From: Streptomyces sp. NRRL S-37
GTDB lineage: Bacteria; Actinomycetota; Actinomycetes; Streptomycetales; Streptomycetaceae
Assembly (NCBI RefSeq): GCF_000721605.1
Contig: NZ_JOIZ01000011.1
Span: 62,001-126,000 of the forward strand
Reading direction: 5' to 3'
Length of the DNA stretch: 64,000 nucleotides
Shown here: piece after piece, positions 16,293 through 24,677 of the stretch
How positions within the stretch are numbered: position 1 is the first letter of the stretch
Layout: every line of letters starts with the position of its first letter
The notes under the pieces: generated by a model
Database searches by the model: none
The model's input: the letters and a program-made list of their open reading frames with translations, nothing else
What the model was told of the DNA's origin: nothing
Translations under genes and position numbers: made by a program

Positions 16293-17405
16293 ATGTACGC
16301 AGCATCGTCCTCCGTGTCCGCCCCGCCCCGGCCGCTGCGCCCCCGTCCGTCGGACAGCGGCCCCTATCTCGCCCCCGCGCGCCCGGCGACCCCCGTCCTC
16401 GGCGCCGGCAACGTACGGCGCACCGCGGGACCGGGCACCCAGCCGCTCAGCGGGAGGCTCGACCTGTCCGGCCCGCAGGGCGCCCAGCTGCGCACGGCGA
16501 TCGCGTCGGTGCACCGCATCTGCCCGGAGTTCGCGCCGGTCCAGGTGCTGCGCCGCACCGGCCGGTCCGTCCTGCTGGTCGGCACCACCGGCCGGAGCAC
16601 CGCGGTCGCCAAGTGCTTAGTGGACCACTCCCCCGCGTGGAGTGAGCGGATCCGCCACGAAATAGCGGCATACCGCTCGTTCGTCCGGCACCGTCCGCCT
16701 GTGCGGGCGCCCCGGCTGATCGCGGCGGATCCGGACAACGGCACGCTGGTGATCGAGCGGCTGCCCGGCAGGGTCGCGGCGCTTCAGCGGCACCCGGCGG
16801 AGGCACCCCCGCGGGCGGACATCAGGGCGGCACTCGGCGCGGTCTGCCGGCTGAACTCCTGGCGGCCGCCGGCCGGGACGTTCGACGCGCCGCTGGACTA
16901 CGCGGCCCGTATCTCCCGGTACCACGAGCTGGGGCTGCTCACCGACCGGGACCTGGGCGACCTGCAGAAGCTGCTGCACGGCATCGCGCTGGCCACCGGG
17001 CGGCAGGGCATGGGCCAGTTCTGCCACGGCGACGCCCTGCTCTCCAACATCCTGATCTCACCGGCCGGCCCGGTGCTGGTGGACTGGGAGCACGCGGGCT
17101 GGTACCTGCCGGGGTACGACCTGGCGACGCTGTGGTCGGTCCTCGGGGACGCTCCGGCGGCCCGGCGCCAGATCAGCCAGATCGCCCAGTCGGCGGGGCC
17201 GGCCTCACGGGACGCCTTCCTGGTGAACCTGATGCTCGTCCTGACCCGGGAGATCCGTACGTACGAGACGGCCGTCCAGCGCTCGATGCAGGACACGTCG
17301 CCCACGGCCCCGTCCGGCGAGGAACACCGCCTCCTCCTCCGCCGCCTGCACGACGACTGCCAGATGGCCCGCCGAGCGGTACGAGCGGCCGTGGGCACCC
17401 GCTGA
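16293..17405 (+). CDS. Aminoglycoside/choline-kinase-like phosphotransferase with a TTA codon
   Basis: A 370-residue protein with a disordered Pro-rich first 50 residues followed by a kinase-like fold. The catalytic loop is [11 protein letters not shown] (Brenner motif, near residue 250) and the metal-binding Asp is in [10 protein letters not shown]. The ATP-binding N-lobe includes [12 protein letters not shown]. Relatives phosphorylate small molecules such as aminoglycosides, choline or homoserine; the substrate is unknown. Codon 109 (16617-16619) is TTA, so bldA tRNA is needed. Genes on both sides look developmental (NsdA-like, wall amidase). No clear ribosome binding site precedes the ATG. 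Confidence 0.85.
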   Translation: MYAASSSVSAPPRPLRPRPSDSGPYLAPARPATPVLGAGNVRRTAGPGTQPLSGRLDLSGPQGAQLRTAIASVHRICPEFAPVQVLRRTGRSVLLVGTTGRSTAVAKCLVDHSPAWSERIRHEIAAYRSFVRHRPPVRAPRLIAADPDNGTLVIERLPGRVAALQRHPAEAPPRADIRAALGAVCRLNSWRPPAGTFDAPLDYAARISRYHELGLLTDRDLGDLQKLLHGIALATGRQGMGQFCHGDALLSNILISPAGPVLVDWEHAGWYLPGYDLATLWSVLGDAPAARRQISQIAQSAGPASRDAFLVNLMLVLTREIRTYETAVQRSMQDTSPTAPSGEEHRLLLRRLHDDCQMARRAVRAAVGTR

Positions 17406-17580
17406 TCCGTGCCTCCCCGGCCGCGGGCAGTCGTGCCGCGGCCGCGAAGGTGGTGGCGGGCCGGTCCCCGCCCCGCCACCACTGGCGTACACCACTGACG
17501 CCCCGCAGGCCCGGCACCCGCCGCCACGAAAACCCCGCACACCCCGATTGACAAGGTATTTCACGCCTCTCTGGGCATGA

Positions 17581-17609
17581 TTGACGGATTATCAGCCGAC
17601 CGGTACGAC
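17581..17609 (+). promoter_or_regulatory. Candidate promoter of the amidase gene
   Basis: TTGACG (17581-17586) and TACGAC (17604-17609) are separated by 17 nt, about 55 nt upstream of ATG 17666. A second TTGACA occurs at 17549-17554 without an obvious -10. Confidence 0.45.
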
Positions 17610-17665
17610 TGTCGCACCGCTCGGCTCACGTCGCACGCCCCACGCCCCATGCCCCAGGAGGCCGC

Positions 17666-19576
17666 ATGAGACAACCCGTCCGCATCCTCGCCGCAGCCGC
17701 CCTCACCCTCCCCCTGCTCGGCGCCGCCCCCTCCACCGCCCCGCCGGGCACCGCCCGTCTCCAGCAGGCGTTCGCCACTGCGGCCGCCGAGTACGACGTA
17801 CCGCAGAGCGTGCTGCTGGGCGTCTCCTACCTCCAGTCCCGCTGGGACGCCCACGCCGGCGCCCCGAGCGTGACCGGCGGCTACGGCCCCATGCACCTCA
17901 CGGACGCCCGCACCGCGCTCGCCGCCTCCGACCACCACGCCTCGGGCGCGGAGGATCCGCGCGGCGACGAGGCCCGCCCGTCGAAGCGTCCCGAGGCACG
18001 AGCGGTACGCACCGGGGAGCTGCCCGCCCGGCTCATCACCCTGCCGAGAGCCGCCCGCCTGACCGGCCTCAGCCCCGAACGCCTGCGCGAGGACCCGGCC
18101 GCGAACGTGGCGGGCGGCGCCGCCCTGCTGGCCGAGGCCCAGCGCCGGCTGGGCGAGCCCGGGAGCGACGACCCCGCCGACTGGTATGCGGCGGTCGCCC
18201 TCTTCTCCGGCGCCGACGACACCGCGTCGGCGACGGCGTACGCGAACGACGTGTACGAGGTGATCCGCACCGGCGAGGAACGCGTCACCGACGCCGGGCA
18301 GCGGGTCGCCCTGACCGCCCGCCCGGACCTCGCGCCCGACACCGCGGCGCTGGAGCGCGCCGGACTGCGCACCGCCTCCACCGCCGGCACGGAGTGCCCG
18401 AGGACGGTGTCCTGCGAGTGGATCCCGGCACCGTACGAGGAGTTCGGCGACGGCGACTACGGCAATCACGACCTGGGGAACCGGCCCGCCTCGCAGCGCA
18501 TCCGGTACATCGTCGTCCATGACACGGAGGGCGCCTGGGAGGGCGTCCTCGACATGGTGCAGGACCCCACCTATGTGTCCTGGCAATACAGTCTGCGCTC
18601 CACGGACGGTCACATCGCCCAGCATGTGAAGGCGAAGGACGTGGCCTGGCACGCGGGCAACTGGTACGTCAACGCGGGGTCGATCGGACTGGAGCACGAG
18701 GGTTTCCTGACGGATCCCGACGCCTGGTACACCGAGGCGATGTACCGGTCCTCGGCCCGGCTGGTGAAGTACCTCGCCGAGAAGTACGGCATCCCGCTGG
18801 ACCGGCAGCACATCCTCGGCCACGACACGGTGCCGGGGACGACCACCGCCACCATCCCCGGCATGCACACCGACCCCGGACCCTACTGGGACTGGCGGCA
18901 CTACTTCGAACTGCTGGGCAAGCCCCTGAAGGCCACGGCCGGCAAGCACGCGGGCATCGTCACGATCCGGCCCGACTACGCCGCCAACCGACCGGTCTTC
19001 ACGGGCTGCGCGACCGCGGGCGAGCCGTGCGCCGGCCACGGGTCGAGCGCGGTGCGGCTGTACTCCGACCACGACGAGGACTCCCCGCTGGTCAGGGACA
19101 TCGGCCTCGGCTCCGCCCCGACCACCGGGGTGAACGATCTGTCCTCGCGGGTCTCCACCGGCCAGAGTTACGCGGTCGCCGACCGCTGGGGCGACTGGAC
19201 CGCCATCTGGTACCTCGGCCAGAAGGCCTGGTTCGAGAACCCGGCGAAGCAGCCGGCCGCCGTGCCCGCGAAGGGCAAGGTCGTCACCCCGAAGGAGGGC
19301 CTCGACTCGGTGCCGGTCTACGGCAGGGCGTACCCGGAGAAGGAGGCCTATCCCGAGGGCGTGCCGGCCCAGGCGGTGTCGCCGCTGCCGTACACGGTGC
19401 TCAAGGGCCAGAAGTACGTCACCGGGGGCAAGGTGCCGGGCGAGTACTACTACGCGGTGACCTTCGACGAGGCGTCCCACCAGGTGGTGCGGGGCAAGGA
19501 CCTGTACTACGAGATCCAGTTCGGCCACCGGGTCGGGTTCGTCCGGGCGGCGGACGTGACGGTGGCGTCGTCGTAG
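17666..19576 (+). CDS. Secreted N-acetylmuramoyl-L-alanine amidase (Amidase_2/PGRP type)
   Basis: A 636-residue exported peptidoglycan hydrolase. Signal peptide: residues 1-25 (RQPVRILAAAALTLPLLGAA). Residues 30-200 are a helical module containing VPQSVLLGVSYLQSRWDAHA. The amidase_2 domain (about 270-410) has RYIVVHDTEGAW (Zn His), the DVAWHAGNW and GSIGLEHEGF segments, ILGHDTVPGT and GMHTDPGPYWDW (Zn His). The C-terminal 200 residues contain SH3-like elements (PVYGRAYPEKEAYP, YYAVTFDEASHQVVRG). AGGAGG lies just upstream. It cleaves the lactyl-peptide bond of murein. A bidirectional terminator follows. Confidence 0.9.
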   Translation: MRQPVRILAAAALTLPLLGAAPSTAPPGTARLQQAFATAAAEYDVPQSVLLGVSYLQSRWDAHAGAPSVTGGYGPMHLTDARTALAASDHHASGAEDPRGDEARPSKRPEARAVRTGELPARLITLPRAARLTGLSPERLREDPAANVAGGAALLAEAQRRLGEPGSDDPADWYAAVALFSGADDTASATAYANDVYEVIRTGEERVTDAGQRVALTARPDLAPDTAALERAGLRTASTAGTECPRTVSCEWIPAPYEEFGDGDYGNHDLGNRPASQRIRYIVVHDTEGAWEGVLDMVQDPTYVSWQYSLRSTDGHIAQHVKAKDVAWHAGNWYVNAGSIGLEHEGFLTDPDAWYTEAMYRSSARLVKYLAEKYGIPLDRQHILGHDTVPGTTTATIPGMHTDPGPYWDWRHYFELLGKPLKATAGKHAGIVTIRPDYAANRPVFTGCATAGEPCAGHGSSAVRLYSDHDEDSPLVRDIGLGSAPTTGVNDLSSRVSTGQSYAVADRWGDWTAIWYLGQKAWFENPAKQPAAVPAKGKVVTPKEGLDSVPVYGRAYPEKEAYPEGVPAQAVSPLPYTVLKGQKYVTGGKVPGEYYYAVTFDEASHQVVRGKDLYYEIQFGHRVGFVRAADVTVASS

Positions 19577-19598
19577 CGGCGCGGACGCGGTGGTGCGA

Positions 19599-19628
19599 GG
19601 GCCGGGTTCCCAAGGAGCCCGGCCCTTT
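19599..19628. terminator. Bidirectional terminator between convergent genes
   Basis: GGGCCGGG and CCCGGCCC form an 8-bp stem with an 11-nt loop, followed by TTT on the plus strand. It lies between the amidase stop and the convergent hypothetical gene. Confidence 0.7.
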
Positions 19629-19631
19629 GTG

Positions 19632-20129
19632 TCAGCCCTGCTGGAACAGTCCCGCGGGGAGCGGCTTGAGGAGGGCGTACAGGTCGTCGGTGATGGGGCG
19701 GTCCCAGGCGGCGATGGTCACCAGGACGTTGTCGCTGCGGTCGAACTGCACGCAGGAGATCCGGCTCTCGGAGAGCTTGACCCGGCGCACGATCAGCAGG
19801 TTGTCGCCCTGCATCACCGGCACGTCCTCGGTACCGACGACGGTGATCTCCTCGTCGTTCTCCAGCGCCAGCAGCAGCTGCCCGACCTCGAAGGGGACCT
19901 CGCCCTCCGGGACGTCCCGGGCCGGGGAGCCCTCGGGCAGATTACCGATGATCATCGCGGGGCCGCGGCCGCCGAACAGGTCGTAACGCAGGAAGACGCC
20001 CTGGCAGCTTCCGTCGGGGGCGGGCAGCAGGCCGGCGCCCAGATTGCCGGGCCAGTCGCCCGGGTCCATGGCCAGAACGTCGAATTCGGGCCCGGCGGGT
20101 GTGGCGCTGCGGCGGCGGAGGAACGACAT
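19632..20129 (-). CDS. Conserved Streptomyces hypothetical protein
   Basis: A 165-residue acidic, beta-rich soluble protein starting MSFLRRRSATPAGPEFDVLA. It contains DPGDWPGNLGAGLLPAPDG and EVPFEVGQLLLALENDEEIT, followed by QGDNLLIVRRVKLSESRISC. No catalytic motif, signal peptide or membrane helix is visible. I recall similar proteins in many Streptomyces genomes but no function. It is convergent with the amidase and shares its terminator. Confidence 0.75.
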   Translation of the reverse strand: MSFLRRRSATPAGPEFDVLAMDPGDWPGNLGAGLLPAPDGSCQGVFLRYDLFGGRGPAMIIGNLPEGSPARDVPEGEVPFEVGQLLLALENDEEITVVGTEDVPVMQGDNLLIVRRVKLSESRISCVQFDRSDNVLVTIAAWDRPITDDLYALLKPLPAGLFQQG

Positions 20130-20313
20130 GCCGCCATGGTACGTGCCCGGACCCGCGTACGGGCGGTCGGGCGACGCCCTCCTCCGCCGCCCGGACCGCC
20201 GGTGCCGCCCGGACCGGCGGACCCGGCCGAGGACCGGGTCCGCGCCGGGGCCGGGGCTGTGCTCTGTGCCCGGGGGCGTGCCGGCGCGCGTGCACGATCC
20301 GCGGCGGCGCCGC

Positions 20314-20556
20314 TCACGTCAGGTCGAACTCCCCCTCCCGCGCTCCCGACACGAACGCGCCCCACTCGGCGGGGGTGAAGATCAGGGAGGGGCTCTCCGG
20401 GCTGCCGCTGTTGCGCATGGCGATGAAGCCCTCCACGAAGGCGATCTGGACATCGCCCAGGCCACGGCTGCTGGACTGCCACTGCGCGTTGCTGAGGTCC
20501 AGCTCCGGCTTGTCCCAGCCTGTGAGCGGGCGCTGCTGGGTGGTGCTCTCGGCCAC
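20314..20556 (-). CDS. DUF397-family small protein
   Basis: An 80-residue protein from GTG 20556 with GGAGGAG 7 nt upstream. It shows the DUF397 pattern: LDLSNAQWQSSSRG, a central IAFVEGFIAMRNSGSP (the family's VA-RDSK position), and FTPAEWGAFVSGAREGEFD at the end. DUF397 proteins usually sit beside an XRE-family regulator of the WhiJ/AbaA type. None is adjacent here, so this is an orphan copy. The length is typical. Confidence 0.9.
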   Translation of the reverse strand: MAESTTQQRPLTGWDKPELDLSNAQWQSSSRGLGDVQIAFVEGFIAMRNSGSPESPSLIFTPAEWGAFVSGAREGEFDLT

Positions 20557-20784
20557 GTCCGTGCTCCTCCCGATTACCGTCGTCCGCGGGCCAGCCTAGC
20601 GACCGGTTCCCGCCCCCGACAGGCCGCGAGGAGCACCTTTCCGCGAGGACGCCGGGCGGGCGGGGCGAACCGGTCCGGCGCGCTTTGAACCCACCGCGGC
20701 GTGCCGACGTACTGGTGGGGGCAGGCCCGTTCACCGGGTCCTGTCCGCCATGCCATCGCAGGACCGCACGGAAGGACCCTCCGG

Positions 20785-22569
20785 GTGTCGCTCTTCATTC
20801 GCCCCCGCCGGCTGCCGGACACCACCGAGGGCGAGGCGGACCGGGGAGGCGACCCGGCCGCGCCCGGGGAGGCGGCCGGGAGCACACCGCCGGTGGTCGC
20901 GCCGCCGGGCTGGTTCGGCTGGCGGCACCGGTGGCCGCGTACGGCGCGCGGCGTCACCGTGGGGACGACCGTTCTCGCCGGCGTGCTGGTGCTCTTCGCG
21001 TTCCTCATGCCGAACCAGGTGGAACGTCTCGACGTCCGGGCGTTCGTCCGGCTGCCCGCCGAGGGCATCCTGCTCGTCGCGCTGCTGCTCGCGCTGCCGT
21101 CGAGGTGGCGGCGGACCGCGGCGGTGGTCTCGGGCGTCCTGCTCGGTCTGCTGACCGTCCTGAAGTTCGTGGACATGGGCTTCCACCAGGTGCTGGCCCG
21201 GCCCTTCGACCTGGTGCTCGACTGGATCCTGCTGGACGACGCGGCGGATTTCGTCCGGGAGTCGTTCGGCCGGGGCGGGCAGGTGCTCGCCGTGGCCGGG
21301 GTGATCGTGCTGTTCGTGGCCCTGCCGGCGCTGATGACGCTGGCGACGGTGCGGCTGACCGGTCTGATGGCCCGCCACCGCCCCGTCGCCGTCCGCACGA
21401 CGCTGGTCCTGGGCGTCGCGTGGGTCACCTGTGTCACGCTGGGCGTGCGGGTCGCCGGTGTGCCGGTCGCCACCAAGGGCACCGCGGAGATGCTGGGCAA
21501 CCGAGTGGAGCAGGTGCGGGCGGGGCTGCGCGACGCGCGGGTCTTCGAGAAGGAGGCCGCGGTCGACGCCTTCGCGAAGACGCCGCCCGACCGGTTGCTC
21601 ACCGGGCTGCGCGGCAAGGACGTCCTGTTCACCTTCATCGAGAGCTACGGCCGGGCCGCGATCGACGACCCGGCGATGGCGGGACCGGTCGACGCGGCGC
21701 TGAAGGACGGCACCCGCAGGCTCGAGGACGCGGGTTTCGCCTCCCGGAGCGGCTGGCTGAAGTCCCCGGTGACCGGCGCCGGCAGCTGGCTCGCGCACTC
21801 CACCTTCCTGTCCGGTCTGTGGATCAAGAACCAGCAGCGCTACCGCAGCCTGACCACCAGCGACCGCATGACCCTGACCAAGTACTTCCGCAAGGCCGGC
21901 GACTGGCGGACCGTCGGCATCGTGCCCGGGGTGCGGCGGGCCTGGCCGGAGGGCGAGTTCTTCGGCCTGGACCACATCTACGACTCCGAGCACCTCGGCT
22001 ACCAGGGTCCGTACTTCAGCTGGACTCCCGTGCCCGACCAGTTCAGCCTGGAGGCCTTCGAGCGGCTGGAGCACGGCAGGAAGGACCGCGAGCCGATCAT
22101 GGCGGAGATCATCCTCGCCTCCAGCCACAACCCCTGGTCCCCCATCGCGCACATGATCGACTGGGACGATCTCGGCGACGGCTCGGTGTTCCACCGGATC
22201 AAGAAGGAGGGCACGGACCCGGAGGAGGTCTGGCAGGACCCGGAGAAGGTGCGTACCGAGTACCGGCGGGCCATCGAGTACTCGCTGAGCAGCATCACCG
22301 AGTGGGTCGAGCGGTACGGCGACGAGAACACGGTCCTGGTCTTCCTCGGCGACCACCAGCCGGTGCCCACCGTCACCGCCGGGAGCACCAGCAGGGATGT
22401 GCCGGTCACGATCGTCGCCAAGGATCCGAAGGTGCTGGACCGGGTGGACGGCTGGGGGTGGACCGACGGTCTGAAGCCCGCGCCGGACGCGCCGCGCTGG
22501 GGCATGGACGAGTTCCGCGACCGCTTCATGACGGCGTACGGACCGCGGGGCGAGGCGGTGCGCCCGTAG
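20785..22569 (+). CDS. Sulfatase-family membrane protein (LtaS-like)
   Basis: A 594-residue protein. After a disordered 50-residue head there are about five transmembrane helices (55-230), then an extracytoplasmic alkaline-phosphatase-superfamily domain. That domain has DVLFTFIESYGRAAID near residue 285 (metal site), a candidate nucleophile Ser/Thr in GSWLAHSTFLSGLW, and the metal loop VLVFLGDHQPVPT. This arrangement is that of lipoteichoic-acid synthase and phosphoethanolamine-transferase-like sulfatases. The substrate in Streptomyces is not established. GTG 20785 is chosen for GGAAGGA 8 nt upstream; an in-frame ATG further upstream lacks a site. Confidence 0.83.
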   Translation: MSLFIRPRRLPDTTEGEADRGGDPAAPGEAAGSTPPVVAPPGWFGWRHRWPRTARGVTVGTTVLAGVLVLFAFLMPNQVERLDVRAFVRLPAEGILLVALLLALPSRWRRTAAVVSGVLLGLLTVLKFVDMGFHQVLARPFDLVLDWILLDDAADFVRESFGRGGQVLAVAGVIVLFVALPALMTLATVRLTGLMARHRPVAVRTTLVLGVAWVTCVTLGVRVAGVPVATKGTAEMLGNRVEQVRAGLRDARVFEKEAAVDAFAKTPPDRLLTGLRGKDVLFTFIESYGRAAIDDPAMAGPVDAALKDGTRRLEDAGFASRSGWLKSPVTGAGSWLAHSTFLSGLWIKNQQRYRSLTTSDRMTLTKYFRKAGDWRTVGIVPGVRRAWPEGEFFGLDHIYDSEHLGYQGPYFSWTPVPDQFSLEAFERLEHGRKDREPIMAEIILASSHNPWSPIAHMIDWDDLGDGSVFHRIKKEGTDPEEVWQDPEKVRTEYRRAIEYSLSSITEWVERYGDENTVLVFLGDHQPVPTVTAGSTSRDVPVTIVAKDPKVLDRVDGWGWTDGLKPAPDAPRWGMDEFRDRFMTAYGPRGEAVRP

Positions 22570-22652
22570 GGGGTTCCGGTGGCGGGGCGGGAAAAGCGCA
22601 GGCGGGCTCTTGCCCCCGGGCCGGTGGCCTGACTTACTGATCCCGGAAGGAT

Positions 22653-22670
22653 CGACCGAATGATCGGTCG
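22653..22670. promoter_or_regulatory. Operator upstream of phenylacetate-CoA ligase
   Basis: CGACCGA-ATGA-TCGGTCG, with 7-bp perfect arms, lies 36 bp before ATG 22706. ACCGA/TCGGT arms are typical of TetR-type PaaR sites that control phenylacetate genes in other bacteria. The match to that family is from memory. Confidence 0.6.
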
Positions 22671-22705
22671 TCTGCACGAGTACGACAGGTGGGAGGACGG
22701 CCCCG

Positions 22706-24007
22706 ATGACGGAGGCGGCGGACCTGCTGGACCCGGCGGAACGGCTCGACCTTGAAGGGCTGCGCGCGCTCCAGCTGGAACGGCTGCGGCGTTCCCTGCG
22801 GCACGCGTACGACAACGTGCCGTTCTACCGGGAGTCCTTCGACACGGCGGGCGTCCACCCGGACGACTGCCGCTCGCTGTCGGACCTGTCCCGTTTCCCG
22901 TTCACCACCAAGGCGGACCTGCGGGAGAACTACCCGTACGGCATGTTCGCGGTCCCCCGCGACCGTATCCGCCGTCTGCACGCCTCCAGCGGCACCACCG
23001 GACGCCCCACGGTCGTCGGCTACACCGAAGGTGACCTTTCCCTGTGGGCCGACATGGTGGCCCGGTCCATCCGCGCGGCGGGCGGCCGGCCCGGGGACAC
23101 CGCACATGTGGCCTACGGCTATGGCCTGTTCACCGGTGGCCTGGGCGCCCACTACGGCGCCGAACGGCTCGGCTGCACGGTGATCCCCGCGTCCGGCGGG
23201 ATGACGTCCCGCCAGGTGACGCTGATCCAGGATCTGAAGCCCGGGATCATCATGGTGACCCCGTCCTACATGCTCACCCTGCTCGACGAGTTCGAGCGGC
23301 AGGGCGTCGACCCGCGCTCCACCTCGCTGCGGGTGGGGATCTTCGGCGCGGAGCCGTGGACGGAGCGGATGCGGCAGGAGATCGAGGAGCGGTTCGCGAT
23401 CGACGCGGTGGACATATACGGGCTGTCGGAGGTGATCGGTCCGGGTGTCGCGCAGGAGTGCGTGGAGACCAAGGACGGGCTGCACATCTGGGAGGACCAT
23501 TTCTATCCGGAGGTCGTCGACCCGATCACCGGCGAGGTCCTTCCGGAGGGCGAGCGGGGTGAGCTGGTCTTCACCTCGCTCACCAAGGAGGCGATGCCGG
23601 TCGTCCGGTACCGGACGCGGGACCTGACCCGTCTGCTGCCGGGGACCGCCCGGGTGTTCCGGCGGATGGAGAAGGTGACCGGCCGCAGTGACGACATGGT
23701 GATCCTGCGCGGGGTGAACCTCTTCCCCACGCAGATCGAGGAGATCGTGCTGCGCACTCCGGGCGTGGCGCCTCACTTCCAGCTCCGTCTCACCACCGAG
23801 GGCCGGATGGACTCCCTCACCGTCCGCGCGGAGGCCCGTCCCGGCGCGGACACCACGGCGCGGGAGGCGGCCGCCCGGTCGATCGCGGCGGCCGTGAAGG
23901 ACGGCGTCGGCGTTTCGGTGGGCGTGGAGATCGTCGACCCGGAGACGCTGGAGCGCTCGGTGGGCAAGATCCGGCGGATCGTGGACCTGCGCGAGAAGCG
24001 GGACTGA
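22706..24007 (+). CDS. paaK: Phenylacetate-CoA ligase
   Basis: A 433-residue AMP-forming enzyme that converts phenylacetate, ATP and CoA to phenylacetyl-CoA, the first step of the paa pathway. The ANL motifs are LHASSGTTGRPTVVGYT (P-loop-like), VYGYGLFTGG-type segment at about 140, IYGLSEVIGPGV, and the C-terminal VTGRSDDMVILRGVNLFP with the catalytic Lys in SVGKIRRI. The length equals PaaK. GGGAGGA lies 8 nt before ATG 22706. No other paa gene is in the window, so it may serve a catabolic role elsewhere or activate an aryl acid. A palindromic operator lies in its promoter. Confidence 0.93.
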   Translation: MTEAADLLDPAERLDLEGLRALQLERLRRSLRHAYDNVPFYRESFDTAGVHPDDCRSLSDLSRFPFTTKADLRENYPYGMFAVPRDRIRRLHASSGTTGRPTVVGYTEGDLSLWADMVARSIRAAGGRPGDTAHVAYGYGLFTGGLGAHYGAERLGCTVIPASGGMTSRQVTLIQDLKPGIIMVTPSYMLTLLDEFERQGVDPRSTSLRVGIFGAEPWTERMRQEIEERFAIDAVDIYGLSEVIGPGVAQECVETKDGLHIWEDHFYPEVVDPITGEVLPEGERGELVFTSLTKEAMPVVRYRTRDLTRLLPGTARVFRRMEKVTGRSDDMVILRGVNLFPTQIEEIVLRTPGVAPHFQLRLTTEGRMDSLTVRAEARPGADTTAREAAARSIAAAVKDGVGVSVGVEIVDPETLERSVGKIRRIVDLREKRD

Positions 24008-24020
24008 CCGCCCGTCCCGG

Positions 24021-24629
24021 CTACCCGGCGGCCACGATCCGCTCGACCGCGGCCGTCACCAGCCGTTCGCGCTCGTCCGGGGTGAAGACGTCCGGCAGGG
24101 TGAGCTGTTCGACGATCAGCCAGTTCAGCGCCAGGTACAGCAGTCTGACGGCCATGGCGTCGCCGGGCAGGCCCGACTCCTCGTGGTAGCGGACATTGGC
24201 CTCGACGTCGGCACGGACCCGCTCGGTGAGCACCTCGCGGAGGTCCGGGCGGCGGGTGGCCTCCAGCCGGAGTTCGAGCAGGGCGAGGTAGCCGGTGCGG
24301 AAGGCGGCGATACGGCCGACCAGTTCCCGCATCAGCCCCGCGTAGGTCTCCCGGTCGCGCCCGGCGGCCCGCTGCCGGGCGATGAGCTCCTCGTCGGGCT
24401 GGAGCCGCTCGTAGACCCGGGCGCCGGCCTGGGTGAGCAGGTCGTCGCGCGAGGAGAAGTAGTTCGACGCGGTGCCGACGGGTACGGCGGCCTCGGTGTC
24501 CACCGCCCTGAACGTCAGCCCCCGGGCGCCCTCACGGGCCAGCACCTCGATCGCCGCGTCCACCAGGGCGGCCCGCCGCTGCTCGTTCCTTCTGACCACT
24601 GCCCTCACTCCGCCCGCGGCACCTGCCAT
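24021..24629 (-). CDS. TetR-family transcriptional regulator
   Basis: A 202-residue repressor. Its N-terminal helix-turn-helix has RRAALVDAAIEVLAREGARG, LTFRAVDTEAAVPVGTASNYF and SSRDDLL; the C-terminal ligand domain is all-helical. ATG 24629 has no ribosome binding site and a 28-bp operator ends 7 nt before it, so the mRNA is probably leaderless. GTG 24599 with GGAG 8 nt upstream is an alternative start that trims 10 residues. It is convergent with paaK, 13 bp away, and lies directly downstream of the PYROXD2-like gene. Its own operator differs from the paaK palindrome, so it is probably not the paaK regulator. Confidence 0.9.
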   Translation of the reverse strand: MAGAAGGVRAVVRRNEQRRAALVDAAIEVLAREGARGLTFRAVDTEAAVPVGTASNYFSSRDDLLTQAGARVYERLQPDEELIARQRAAGRDRETYAGLMRELVGRIAAFRTGYLALLELRLEATRRPDLREVLTERVRADVEANVRYHEESGLPGDAMAVRLLYLALNWLIVEQLTLPDVFTPDERERLVTAAVERIVAAG

Positions 24630-24635
24630 CACACC

Positions 24636-24663
24636 ACTTCAGGCAGAGTACTACGCCTGAAGT
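24636..24663. promoter_or_regulatory. 28-bp TetR operator
   Basis: ACTTCAGGC, a 10-nt spacer and GCCTGAAGT (9-bp perfect arms) cover the tetR promoter and end 6 bp before ATG 24629. Position and size suit autorepression by the adjacent TetR protein. Confidence 0.72.
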
Positions 24664-24677
24664 CGTCAGTCGGCGCG

